From Anaerolineales bacterium (GTDB taxonomy: Bacteria; Chloroflexota; Anaerolineae; Anaerolineales; E44-bin32), in contig JARGGH010000022.1 in assembly GCA_029210945.1 (NCBI GenBank), forward strand, positions 1 through 51,714: a stretch of 51,714 nt of DNA, in the 5' to 3' direction. A program made the translations under genes and the position numbers. The notes under the pieces were generated by a model that saw only the letters and a program-made list of their open reading frames with translations, was not told the DNA's origin and did no database searches. Shown in pieces: positions 8,878 through 17,211 of this stretch; within the stretch, counting starts at the first letter, position 1; each line of letters begins with the position of its first letter.

Positions 8878-9285
8878 GGGAGGTTTCCTCCAGGCTGGTG
8901 GCTAGAACTTTAATTGATTTGGTGCTACCTGCGTTGGATCGCTCGTATAGGAAACGAAATCGGGGTGTTTCTGTTACCGGCGTAGGTCATGCTTGATCAT
9001 CGCTATCATAGATTGAAACTTCAATTTTCGAAACTCCTACCTGCACAAGTGGCAGCCGGTCGTCCTCAGCAAGCTGACGGACTCCACACCCAGGCTCACC
9101 CGTGGACCAACTTGAGAGCGCGTGTGATCAAAGCGAGCACAGAATGTTCTCCCCTACCCAATTCGTCCGAAATCCTCAGCCACCCGATGCTCGCAGGGCG
9201 GAGATCCCCGAATAACCTAATCGCTTGATCTGTTATAAACTAACAGTTGTTTATCGAGTGGATGGAGCTCGCCTTAGGTGGAAAT
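8878..9285. other. Divergent intergenic region
   Basis: This gap of about 400 bp lies between divergent genes. It contains the small palindrome ATTGAA-AC-TTCAAT (9012-9025) and the short stem at 8879-8891 that covers a ribosome binding site. No RNA gene or reliable promoter hexamer pair is seen. Confidence 0.4.
8879..8891 (-). promoter_or_regulatory. Ribosome binding site in a small hairpin
   Basis: On the minus strand the sequence reads GGAGG-AAA-CCTCC-C-ATG. The Shine-Dalgarno pentamer is perfectly complementary to the bases between it and the start of the propeller lipoprotein. This could lower or regulate translation; that is inference from pairing alone. Confidence 0.4.
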
Positions 9286-9726
9286 ATGCGCACTGATGAT
9301 AAAAACGCACTCGTGGTCGGATTTGTTACCTCTGCTGTAGGATTGTTTTTTGTCGGTCTCTCGATCTGGGGCAGCGGCGAGGGGTTCAACGCCCCGCGCT
9401 GGGTCATCGCGGCAGCAGGAGGGGTGTTCTTTCTGGCCGGTCTTTCGATCTTCGGGCAGCGCTATCGCTTCTTCAATGGATTCGTCGTGGCGCTCATGGT
9501 GACCTTATTCGGCCTGGCCGTCACATGGGTCTCCTTCGGTCCCGGTGAGCGGGAGTTCACCAGCACGGTCAGCGTCCCTTTCCTATCCTTCTCGAGGTCG
9601 TCTTCTGAGCTAACCGGCCGGATCTGCTTCGCGCCCGGCGCGATTTTGCTCGATGGCATGGCTTTGTACTTGTGGTTCCGGCTCTTCAAGGATTGGCTGC
9701 TGCGCGATCTCCATGAGGGCGGATGA
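9286..9726 (+). CDS. Small membrane protein of unknown function
   Basis: The ATG at 9286 is chosen over earlier in-frame starts because AGGTGG lies just upstream. The ~146-residue product has about four hydrophobic segments: ALVVGFVTSAVGLFFVGL, VIAAAGGVFFLAGLSIF, FVVALMVTLFGLAVTW and a final one near GAILLDGMALYLWF. Its C-terminus, FKDWLLRDLHEGG, is probably cytoplasmic. I do not recognise a family. Confidence 0.6.
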   Translation: MRTDDKNALVVGFVTSAVGLFFVGLSIWGSGEGFNAPRWVIAAAGGVFFLAGLSIFGQRYRFFNGFVVALMVTLFGLAVTWVSFGPGEREFTSTVSVPFLSFSRSSSELTGRICFAPGAILLDGMALYLWFRLFKDWLLRDLHEGG

Positions 9727-9903
9727 AGGTTGCCGCAGGGACAGACGGCAAAGCGTGGCATGTCGCTTTTACTCAACCTGCGGGAATCCAAATGCATTGA
9801 TCCCATTTGGGCAACCGGGTAATGTGAATCGCCTCGGCGGTCGCTGCATCAGCGTCCGCACCGTGCGTGCGGAAGCAGCGAGTACCTGATGCCGGGTCCC
9901 TGA

Positions 9904-11037
9904 TCACGAATCTCTCTCCGCCAGCAACCGATCTTTCCTCGACTGCAGAAATATCTTCGCCATCTTGCGGTTGTCCAGCACGCCGCGGGTTTTTGCGAGG
10001 TGAATGTATTTATCTGTTGTGGTTCTGGGAACGTAGCGCTCCTCAGCTTCAGGTTTTCGTTCGAGCGTCAGGGCTTCATTGGGGCAGGTCGTGATGCACA
10101 ATCCACAGCCAATGCAGTGGGTGCGGTCGACGCTCATGATGCCGTTGTCCAGGTAGAGCGCATCCATCTGAGAGCGCTCCTGGCACAGTCCGCAGCCGTC
10201 ACAGAGGTCTTCATCATGGACAGCGACAAACGCGGATGCTGCGATTTCGGCCGGTGCCGGGTGATTTTTCAGGGTCCTGAGCACACCGCAGCAGCAGCCA
10301 CAACAGCAGCAGATGAAAGTCGTTTCCTGGGCTGCGTCAGGTTGGAGCACCAACCCGTTCTCCTCGGCAATCCTCAGGATTCCCAGGGCCTCCTCCTGGG
10401 TGATGTAGCGCCCCATCGCATTACGGACGTAAAAATCCGCGCCGGATCCAAAGGAAAGGCAGGTCTCCACCGGCTTGACGCATGGCTCGCCCAGGATTTC
10501 CTTCTCTAGGCGGCAGATGCAGTTCGCCACGCTGATCCGGTCGTGTCGCTGGATAAGCGCTTCAGCGCGCTCATAATCCATCACCGCAGTCGTTGCGGCG
10601 ACGCTCTCCCCGATCGGTATAGTGCGCAGCTGTGGAACCTTGCTCCAGACTTCCGGGTCGATGAAGTACGGAAGGTACGCTTCAAAGTATTCCACCAGTG
10701 CGGTGTCCATTTTGTTGAGTTGGAATTCGTAGATGCCCACCACAAAATGGACGGCTGAGTATTGAGAGTCATGACCTTCCTTGAGGCGTGCGTAGACCAG
10801 GCCTTTGCGTTCCATCCCGGCCAACCTCTCGGACACTTCTTCGACCGGCTTGCTGGCCTGGCAGCCGATCACTTTCGCGGTTTCCTCGATCAGTGAGAGG
10901 TGCATAAAGTGCTCGGCTTCTTCAGGGGAGAAGAGTCTTTGGAGAATCTTAAACTCGACGCCGCTGTCGGTCGCGGGGAAACCGCCGGGGAGTTGATCGA
11001 GGAAATGGGCTAACCGCCTGTAGACATCTACGGTCAT
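9904..11037 (-). CDS. 4Fe-4S ferredoxin-type protein with N-terminal winged-helix-like region
   Basis: The start is set at 11037, preceded by GAGGAG. Residues 1-100 resemble a winged helix (a helix-rich segment, then VEEVSERLAGMERKGLVY). The middle has CICR...CVK...C and the unusual cluster ICCCCGCCCGVL. The C-terminal part is a two-cluster ferredoxin domain: CDGCGLCQERS and CIGCGLCITTCP. The protein (377 residues) is probably cytoplasmic and passes electrons or senses redox state; partners are unknown. It is last in the minus-strand block after GH31, separated by a 26-bp perfect palindrome, so its link to glucan metabolism may only be positional. Confidence 0.75.
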   Translation of the reverse strand: MTVDVYRRLAHFLDQLPGGFPATDSGVEFKILQRLFSPEEAEHFMHLSLIEETAKVIGCQASKPVEEVSERLAGMERKGLVYARLKEGHDSQYSAVHFVVGIYEFQLNKMDTALVEYFEAYLPYFIDPEVWSKVPQLRTIPIGESVAATTAVMDYERAEALIQRHDRISVANCICRLEKEILGEPCVKPVETCLSFGSGADFYVRNAMGRYITQEEALGILRIAEENGLVLQPDAAQETTFICCCCGCCCGVLRTLKNHPAPAEIAASAFVAVHDEDLCDGCGLCQERSQMDALYLDNGIMSVDRTHCIGCGLCITTCPNEALTLERKPEAEERYVPRTTTDKYIHLAKTRGVLDNRKMAKIFLQSRKDRLLAERDS

Positions 11038-11067
11038 CGAAGTCTCCTCACCGTGCTCTGCAGGCAA

Positions 11068-11093
11068 ACGCGGGAGCAAATTTGCTCCCGCGT
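11068..11093. terminator. 26-bp perfect palindrome between GH31 and the ferredoxin gene
   Basis: The left arm ACGCGGGAGCAAA is followed at once by its exact reverse complement. The RNA would form a strong hairpin with GCGGGAGC paired to GCTCCCGC. No T-run follows on the minus strand, so it may act as an mRNA-processing or stabilising hairpin rather than a simple terminator. Confidence 0.5.
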
Positions 11094-11128
11094 ATATGCC
11101 TTAAGGTGTGGAGTCAATTCGTGATCTG

Positions 11129-11784
11129 CTATTTGCTTTCCATTCGCACACAATCGAAAGGAGAAACCTGAATCGTATGGGCTTCTAACTCGACCGTCTC
11201 GCCATCAACATTAGCGCTGGTGATCGCAAAGCCATGCACGCTCAACTGGATTGTGTCGTATGGGAATGGGAAGCCGCCTTCTTTCTCCCAGGAGATCTCG
11301 AGCGTGTCCCGTTCCCGGTTCAGCATGAAACGATCGAGCCGGTGTGGCCCGTATCCATCGCCCGCATCGCTGTAAAGCAAACCGGTCCCGGAATCAGTTT
11401 GTGGGGCGAAAATCTCAAGGGTCAATTTGCCTTCATTCTCCACCGGCAGCACGCTGCCGGCACGCACCAACACCGGGCAGCGTTCGAGCGGGGCGAATAA
11501 TGTCAACCGCCCGGGCCCTTCATATTCGCCGTCGCCATATAGATCGAACCAGCGGCCGCGCGGGAGCTGCACCTCTCTCACCGTTCGCCCGCTCTCCAGT
11601 ACCGGAGCGACCAGCAGATGCTCTCCTAACATGAAGGCATCCTCAATCTCGCGCAGGGCTTCGTCTTCCGGATCAACCCAGAAAAGCGGTCGTACGATCG
11701 GTGCGCCATCCCGGCAAGCCTGCCATGCGAGCGTATACCAGTAGGGCATCAAGCGCTGCCGCAGTTTGAGTGCCTCACGGATAT
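11129..11784 (-). CDS. GH31 alpha-glucosidase, C-terminal part (after frameshift)
   Basis: This is the continuation of the GH31 gene in another frame. The open frame extends from 12082 to 11129, but only the part below about 11784 is GH31-like: HIREALKLRQRLMPYWY, IVRPLFWVDPEDE, GEHLLVAPVLE and a C-terminal beta domain (VPLPRG-like QLPRGRWFDLYG). This is the normal end of the GH31 barrel and its C-terminal domains. It has no start of its own, so without correction the upper ORF makes an enzyme lacking this part. Confidence 0.7.
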
Positions 11785-13512
11785 GTGGCTCAACGTCGGT
11801 TCGCCGAACTCCCACGGCTCGCGGCGGGGAGAGCTGTTCGAACTGTGTGTGCGGAAGAAGGGCAGGAAAGAAGCCAATTGGAACCAACGCAGATAGAGTT
11901 CTGCGGAAGGTGAACCCGTGAACCCGCCGATGTCCGGCCCGCAGTATGGGATCCCGGTTAATCCGAGCCCCAATACGGTGGGGATCGTCTGCCGCAATAC
12001 CTCCCAGCTGCTCTCCGTGTCCCCGGTCCACGTCCAGGCAAATTTCTGGATTCCCGCCCATCCGGAACGCGTCAGCATCCATGGACGTCTTCCGGGCTCT
12101 ATCTCACGAAGCGCTTTGAAGGCGGCGTGGTTCATCAGCAAACCATACAGATTATGCGCTTCGAAATGCGTCCCGCCGCGGCCTTCCATGGCATGTGGTG
12201 TAGTGCACGGCAGCGTGTTCGCGCCCCAGGCGGCGAACGCCGCCGGCTCGTTCATGTCGTGCCAGAAACCCGAGATGCCGTGATCGAGCATCTTCTGAAA
12301 GCCGCGACCCCACCAGGATCTGGCGTGCGGATCGCTGAAATCGGGGAAGACGGAAGCGCCCGGCCAGACGGGCGCGATGAGCAGTTCGCCATCTGGCCGC
12401 TTCAAGAAGACATTATTGGTCACACCGTCATCATAGCGCTCGTAGCCGGCATCGCGCTTCACGCCCGGATCGATAATCGTGACGAGGTGCACGCCGGCTG
12501 CTTCCATCCCGGCTGAGAGCGCATCGATGTCTCCAAAGCGATTGGGGTCAAACGTAAAAACCCGGTAGCCGTGCATCGCATCGATGTCCAGGTGGATGGC
12601 GCTAAGCGGGAGGTCGTGGCGCTTAAATTGATCGGCGATCGCGCGCACTTCCTCTGAACTCATGTAGCTGAACCGTGATTGGTGGTATCCCAGCGCCCAG
12701 CGCGGAGGGAGGGGAGGGCGGCCGATGAGATCAGTGTAGGTCCGGTAGATGTTTTCCAAATCACCCGCGATGAAGGCGTAGACCAGACCGCCGCCGGTCA
12801 ACTCGGCTGTTACGAAATCATTGAAATGCATGCTGCCGTCATGGCTGTTTTCATAGTGGATGAGATAAGCGCCCGGAGATTTCAGGCAGAGATAAGTAGG
12901 AATGCAGATGTAGATCGGGTCGTCACCGGGGCCATATTCGCCGTCCGGATCACGGTTCCACATACGGTAACTGCCGCCGCGTATGTTCAATGGGGCGGCG
13001 CGTTCGCCAAGGCCGAAAACACTGGCGTCATCCGCCAGGGCGGCGCGTGTGCGCCAACCGGAGTGGATCAGCAAAGGGGATTCCTCGCGGCGCAGGATCT
13101 GGCCACGCGTCCCAAGAAAGGTCAGTGCGCCGTCTGAAGTGATCTCAACCTTCAGCCCCGGGAACATCAGACCATACCCATCATCGGTCTGCTCGATCCG
13201 CGGGGGATCGTAGTTCCGGTCCGGCATGAGCGATGGGTAGGCAAACAGCGGGCTGCCGGTCTCCCACTCGACGCGCACCGCGCCGGGTCGTAATGTGGCC
13301 AGGCGCAGGACGCTATTTTCAAACTCGGCCTCGAGGCCGCCTTGAACGGCTCGGACCCGCCCCAGGTTGCCTGGCGACTGGTAATGCTTGTCCCTATCCC
13401 GGGGCCCGCGGATCGTTTCCTGCCAATCGCGCAGGAGCGCGAAGCGGACCATCTCCCACGACGTTCGCACGCCGAGGAAGCGGAACCAGGCCAGCTTATC
13501 GAACCATCCCAT
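11749..13512 (-). CDS. GH31 alpha-glucosidase, N-terminal and catalytic part (frameshifted)
   Basis: The protein starts MGWFDKLAWF, with the GH31 N-terminal beta domain (VFGLGERAAPLN at 165-176). Then comes the TIM barrel with HLDIDAMHGYRVFTFD at 307-322, nucleophile D419 in WHDMNEP and acid/base D498 in WTGDTESSW. GH31 enzymes release glucose from the non-reducing end of alpha-glucans. There is no signal peptide, so it is cytoplasmic. The frame leaves the family pattern after GEPTLSHI. An apparent extra AT at 11781-11784 moves the rest into another frame. Without that change the product would be about 800 residues. It follows glgP by 21 bp in the maltodextrin block. Confidence 0.85.
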   Translation of the reverse strand: MGWFDKLAWFRFLGVRTSWEMVRFALLRDWQETIRGPRDRDKHYQSPGNLGRVRAVQGGLEAEFENSVLRLATLRPGAVRVEWETGSPLFAYPSLMPDRNYDPPRIEQTDDGYGLMFPGLKVEITSDGALTFLGTRGQILRREESPLLIHSGWRTRAALADDASVFGLGERAAPLNIRGGSYRMWNRDPDGEYGPGDDPIYICIPTYLCLKSPGAYLIHYENSHDGSMHFNDFVTAELTGGGLVYAFIAGDLENIYRTYTDLIGRPPLPPRWALGYHQSRFSYMSSEEVRAIADQFKRHDLPLSAIHLDIDAMHGYRVFTFDPNRFGDIDALSAGMEAAGVHLVTIIDPGVKRDAGYERYDDGVTNNVFLKRPDGELLIAPVWPGASVFPDFSDPHARSWWGRGFQKMLDHGISGFWHDMNEPAAFAAWGANTLPCTTPHAMEGRGGTHFEAHNLYGLLMNHAAFKALREIEPGRRPWMLTRSGWAGIQKFAWTWTGDTESSWEVLRQTIPTVLGLGLTGIPYCGPDIGGFTGSPSAELYLRWFQLASFLPFFRTHSSNSSPRREPWEFGEPTLSHISVRHSNCGSA

Positions 13513-13533
13513 CGTGAGGATCGTGGTTCGACG

Positions 13534-15609
13534 TCAGCCGCGGTAAAGCTGCTCGACGTACTGCTTGATCATCCGGCGGGCGGTGAAATCCGGGGAAACC
13601 TGCTGTATGGAGTTCTTCATCATGCCAATCCATTTGGCTGGCTGCGGACTTCCATCGTAATAGTATGGCAGGATTTCGTTCTCAAGCGTATCGAGCAGAT
13701 CCCGGGCGTCCAGGTCGTCCTGGGTTTCTTCATCGTCGATCGGGTCGGGATCGCCGAACGACCAACCGATCTCCGGCGTGTAGGCTTCCGCCCACCATCC
13801 ATCGAGAATTGAAAAGTTAAGCACGCCATTCATAGCCGCTTTCTGTCCGGAAGTGCCCGAGGCTTCGTTGGGCACACGCGGTGTGTTCAGCCACACATCG
13901 ACGCCCTGAACGAGATAGCGGGCAACATCCATGTTGTAGTCGGGAACAAAGACGAACCGGCCGGCGAATTCAGGCATCCCTGTTCGCAGGTAAACTTCCT
14001 TTAACAAGGCTTGCCCGGCCTGATCGGCAGGATGGGCTTTGCCGGTCATCACGATCTGGACAGGCCGGTTTGGATCGGCCATCAGCGCGGCGATTCGTTC
14101 GGCGTCTTTGAAAACCAGGTCGGCACGCTTATATGTGACGAAACGGCGGGCGAAGCCGATCGTAAGTGCGCGGGGGTCGAGTGAGAGACGATTGACGCCC
14201 TCCCCATCGATGGCGCGGGATGCCAGAAATCGGAGCATGCGCTCCTTCAACTTCAGATGCGTGCCCCAGATCGTGGCGTCCGCGATCTGCCGAATCGCCT
14301 GCCAGGTTTCAGGGTCATCGGCGGCGTTGATCCAGCCGAGGCCAAACTTCTCATCAAATATCCGCACGAATTCCGGGGCGAGCCACGTTTGCAGGTGCAC
14401 CCCATTCGTGATGTGACCGATCGGGACCTGTTCGATAGGCCGATCCGGCCACAAATGCGCCCACATTCCCCGCGCCACTTTGCCGTGGAGCTCGGAGACG
14501 GCATTGCGGCGATTGGACATGCGCATGGCCAGTCTTGCCATGCCGAAGCTCTCACCTGATTCGCAGGCTTCATCGATAAGCTGTTCGACGAGTTCCGGCG
14601 CTTCTGCGCGGTACGGCACCAGAAGCGACCGGATCAAATCAAGAGAGAATTTCTCGTGCCCGGCGGGCACGGGTGTGTGAGTGGTAAACACCGTGTTTGA
14701 GCGCACGCGCTCAAGTGCAGCGTCCAGCGTTGAGCCTCGCTCGAGGTGATCGAGCGCATTGGCCAGGACCAGCATGACGGAGTGGCCTTCATTCATGTGC
14801 CAGACCGCGGGTTCGTGACCTAGCAGGCGCAGGGCGCGCACGCCTCCGATTCCGAGTACGATCTCTTGCTTGATGCGTGTCCCGGCTTCGCTCGGGTAGA
14901 GACGCGCGGTGATCGCCCGGTCATCGGGCATGTTGCTGTCAACGTCGCTATCGAGCAGATACAATGGAACGCGACCGACCTGAAGTTTCCAGATCTGTAC
15001 CTCGATCGAGCGATCACCTAATGGAAGCGAGACCAAGAGGGGCGAGCCATCTTCGTTTTCGAGCCGTTCCAATGGAAGTTTGTCGACATCGATCTCGAGG
15101 AACTCGGTTGCTTGATCACCATCGGCCGAGATGCGTTGAACCCCGGCACCCTCTTTATAAAGCAGGCCAACGCCGATGAGCGGCACACCCAGGTCGCTGC
15201 ACGCTTTAAGATGATCGCCGGCTAGTACGCCCAGGCCGCCGGCATAGAACGGCAGCCAGGTCGCCAGCCCATATTCCATGCAAAAATAGGCGATCTCGCC
15301 GTCCGTTCGACGACCTTCATACCATGTGGTGGCTTGCTTGCCCATTTCAGCACGGTAGGCTGTCATCACGGCGTGATAGCGATCTTGAAAATCAGGAGCC
15401 TTCAGCTTCTCTTGAAGCTGATCCTCAGGTATGGAAGCGAGCAGGCGGCTGGCGTTCATTCCGCAGGCTGCCCAGAGGTCGGGATCCAGCGAGGCGAAGA
15501 GTGCGTGCGCTTCCTCATGCCAGGTCCACCAGAGGTTGTCGGCTAGCTCCAGTACACCTTCGTGGGGCGGGGGCAAATCCTTGTTTTTTTCAGCGGTTGT
15601 AGCGTTCAT
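13534..15609 (-). CDS. glgP: Alpha-glucan phosphorylase (GT35)
   Basis: The 691-residue enzyme releases glucose-1-phosphate from alpha-1,4-glucans using phosphate. It shows the short bacterial phosphorylase pattern: LWWTWHEEAHALF near the N-terminus, CMEYGLATWLPFYAGGLG around residues 100-130, FTTHTPVPAGHEKF, and EASGTSGQKAAMNG near the end. K590 of that last motif is the expected pyridoxal-phosphate lysine. There is no export signal, so it acts in the cytoplasm. The start overlaps the malQ end by 20 bp and AAAGGA lies upstream inside malQ, which indicates coupled translation. Confidence 0.92.
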   Translation of the reverse strand: MNATTAEKNKDLPPPHEGVLELADNLWWTWHEEAHALFASLDPDLWAACGMNASRLLASIPEDQLQEKLKAPDFQDRYHAVMTAYRAEMGKQATTWYEGRRTDGEIAYFCMEYGLATWLPFYAGGLGVLAGDHLKACSDLGVPLIGVGLLYKEGAGVQRISADGDQATEFLEIDVDKLPLERLENEDGSPLLVSLPLGDRSIEVQIWKLQVGRVPLYLLDSDVDSNMPDDRAITARLYPSEAGTRIKQEIVLGIGGVRALRLLGHEPAVWHMNEGHSVMLVLANALDHLERGSTLDAALERVRSNTVFTTHTPVPAGHEKFSLDLIRSLLVPYRAEAPELVEQLIDEACESGESFGMARLAMRMSNRRNAVSELHGKVARGMWAHLWPDRPIEQVPIGHITNGVHLQTWLAPEFVRIFDEKFGLGWINAADDPETWQAIRQIADATIWGTHLKLKERMLRFLASRAIDGEGVNRLSLDPRALTIGFARRFVTYKRADLVFKDAERIAALMADPNRPVQIVMTGKAHPADQAGQALLKEVYLRTGMPEFAGRFVFVPDYNMDVARYLVQGVDVWLNTPRVPNEASGTSGQKAAMNGVLNFSILDGWWAEAYTPEIGWSFGDPDPIDDEETQDDLDARDLLDTLENEILPYYYDGSPQPAKWIGMMKNSIQQVSPDFTARRMIKQYVEQLYRG

Positions 15610-17080
15610 TGAGCGTTTTTATCCTTTTCGAAAGTTCAGTCGTGAGCGAATCGGCGGGTGCGCGCCAGGTCCAGTTGTCGGCCAGCGTGCCGGGCAGGTT
15701 CATGCGCCCTTCACTGCCCAGATCGAGGAAATCCTGGAGCGGGGCGATGACCCAGGCAGCTTTCGAAGCCCAGATCGCCTCGATCATGCGCCAGGCGATG
15801 GGGCCCGCTCCAGGAAGCGTTTGCTGTGTAAAAACTTTCGTTTCGGTAGAACTGGTGAGATACCAGTTCTTTGCCGTGTCGTTGTCATGCGTGCCGGTGT
15901 AAGCAACGCAGTGCACCTTATACTTGTCGGGAAGGAACTCGTGCCCTTCGCCACCCTCGAGCCCGAACTGGAGGACTTTCATGCCCGGAAGGCCCAGTTC
16001 ATCGCGCAGCTGGTGAACGTCGGGCGTGATCATACCGAGGTCTTCAGCGATGAAGGGAAGCTCGCCCAGTTCTTCCTTAAGCGTTTGGAAAAGCTCCTTC
16101 CCGGGCACGGTCACCCACTCGCCGCGTTCAGCGGTCTCGGCCTTGCCGGGGATCTCCCAGGACTGCACGAAGCCCCGAAAATGATCGAGGCGAATGTAAT
16201 CGACCAGCGAAAGTGTCGATCGCACGCGTTCGACCCACCATTCGAATCCCCGTTCGCGCATGATGGACCAGCGATACTGCGGGTTCCCCCAGCGCTGACC
16301 GGTCGGCGAGAAATAATCCGGTGGGACGCCCGCCACGACGATCGGAGATCCATCGTGGTCGAGTTTGAACAGTTCGGGGTGAGCCCAGACGTCGGCGCTG
16401 TCATGCGAGACGAAGATCGGAAGGTCGCCGATGATCGTGATCCCGCGCGCGTTGGCTGTGCTGCGAACCGCCTGCCATTGACGGAAGAAGAGAAACTGCA
16501 TCACTTTCTCGCGCTCGATAGGACGCGAGTTTTGCGTCCCAAATGTCCGCAACGCGTCTGGATCACGACGCTTCAGCGGTTTCTCCCAAGTCGTCCACGC
16601 GGCGCCCTGGCGCCCGTTGCGGATAACCATGAAGAGGGCAAAATCATCCAGCCAGGATCGATTTTGCTCACAAAACTGCGCATAGTCCCGCTTAAAGTCG
16701 GCATCTATGCTCGTTAGCAGCGCCTCGGCGGCGCGCTTAATCGACTGGAGTTTGACGCGTTCGACCTGATTGAAGTCGACTTTCTCTGCCCGTTGGGGGG
16801 CTGATGGGGTGGAGATTTCGATGCCCGGATCAGCTATTCTTTCTAAGCTGATCAGCATGGGGTTGCCGGCGAATGCGGACAGCCCGTCATAGGGCGAGTT
16901 GGCAAAACCGGTCGGGACGAGCGGCAGGATCTGCCAGAGCGAACAACCGGTGGTTTCCATCCACTCGATCCAATGCATCGCTGCGTCGCCGAGATCGCCG
17001 ATCCAGGGCGAGCCCGGCAGCGAGGTCGGGTGCAGCAGGATACCGCCAGCACGTTGCAATCCGGAAGCGCGGCTCACCAT
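15590..17080 (-). CDS. malQ: 4-alpha-glucanotransferase (GH77, amylomaltase)
   Basis: The 496-residue enzyme disproportionates maltodextrins, moving glucan segments to other chains and freeing glucose. Family signatures are complete: GGILLHPTSLPG near the N-terminus, nucleophile D299 in DYIRLDHFRGF, acid/base E346 in FIAEDLG and D399 in YTGTHDNDT. Its length is normal for GH77 without extra domains, and it is cytoplasmic. It sits between the GH57 and phosphorylase genes, a common pairing because MalQ lengthens chains for the phosphorylase. Confidence 0.95.
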   Translation of the reverse strand: MVSRASGLQRAGGILLHPTSLPGSPWIGDLGDAAMHWIEWMETTGCSLWQILPLVPTGFANSPYDGLSAFAGNPMLISLERIADPGIEISTPSAPQRAEKVDFNQVERVKLQSIKRAAEALLTSIDADFKRDYAQFCEQNRSWLDDFALFMVIRNGRQGAAWTTWEKPLKRRDPDALRTFGTQNSRPIEREKVMQFLFFRQWQAVRSTANARGITIIGDLPIFVSHDSADVWAHPELFKLDHDGSPIVVAGVPPDYFSPTGQRWGNPQYRWSIMRERGFEWWVERVRSTLSLVDYIRLDHFRGFVQSWEIPGKAETAERGEWVTVPGKELFQTLKEELGELPFIAEDLGMITPDVHQLRDELGLPGMKVLQFGLEGGEGHEFLPDKYKVHCVAYTGTHDNDTAKNWYLTSSTETKVFTQQTLPGAGPIAWRMIEAIWASKAAWVIAPLQDFLDLGSEGRMNLPGTLADNWTWRAPADSLTTELSKRIKTLNERYNR

Positions 17081-17211
17081 CGCTCATTCACCCTTTAAGG
17101 TGAGGTTCTCGTCGGCTAACGGATATCGCGCATGTATTTGAAATCTAACTTTATCGTCCGGCATTAGAAATGCCACCTCGCCGGAGCAATGTGCCGCGTA
17201 CACTGGCTGCC

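Noticed and set aside
11790..12082. Upper part of the second GH31 frame (MDADAFRMGG...) as coding
   Set aside because: It overlaps the conserved acid/base region of GH31 in the main frame and has no family similarity itself.
15431..16717. 428-codon plus-strand ORF opposite malQ
   Set aside because: It is antisense to the well-conserved GH77 gene, with no recognisable domain; a shadow of high-GC codon use.
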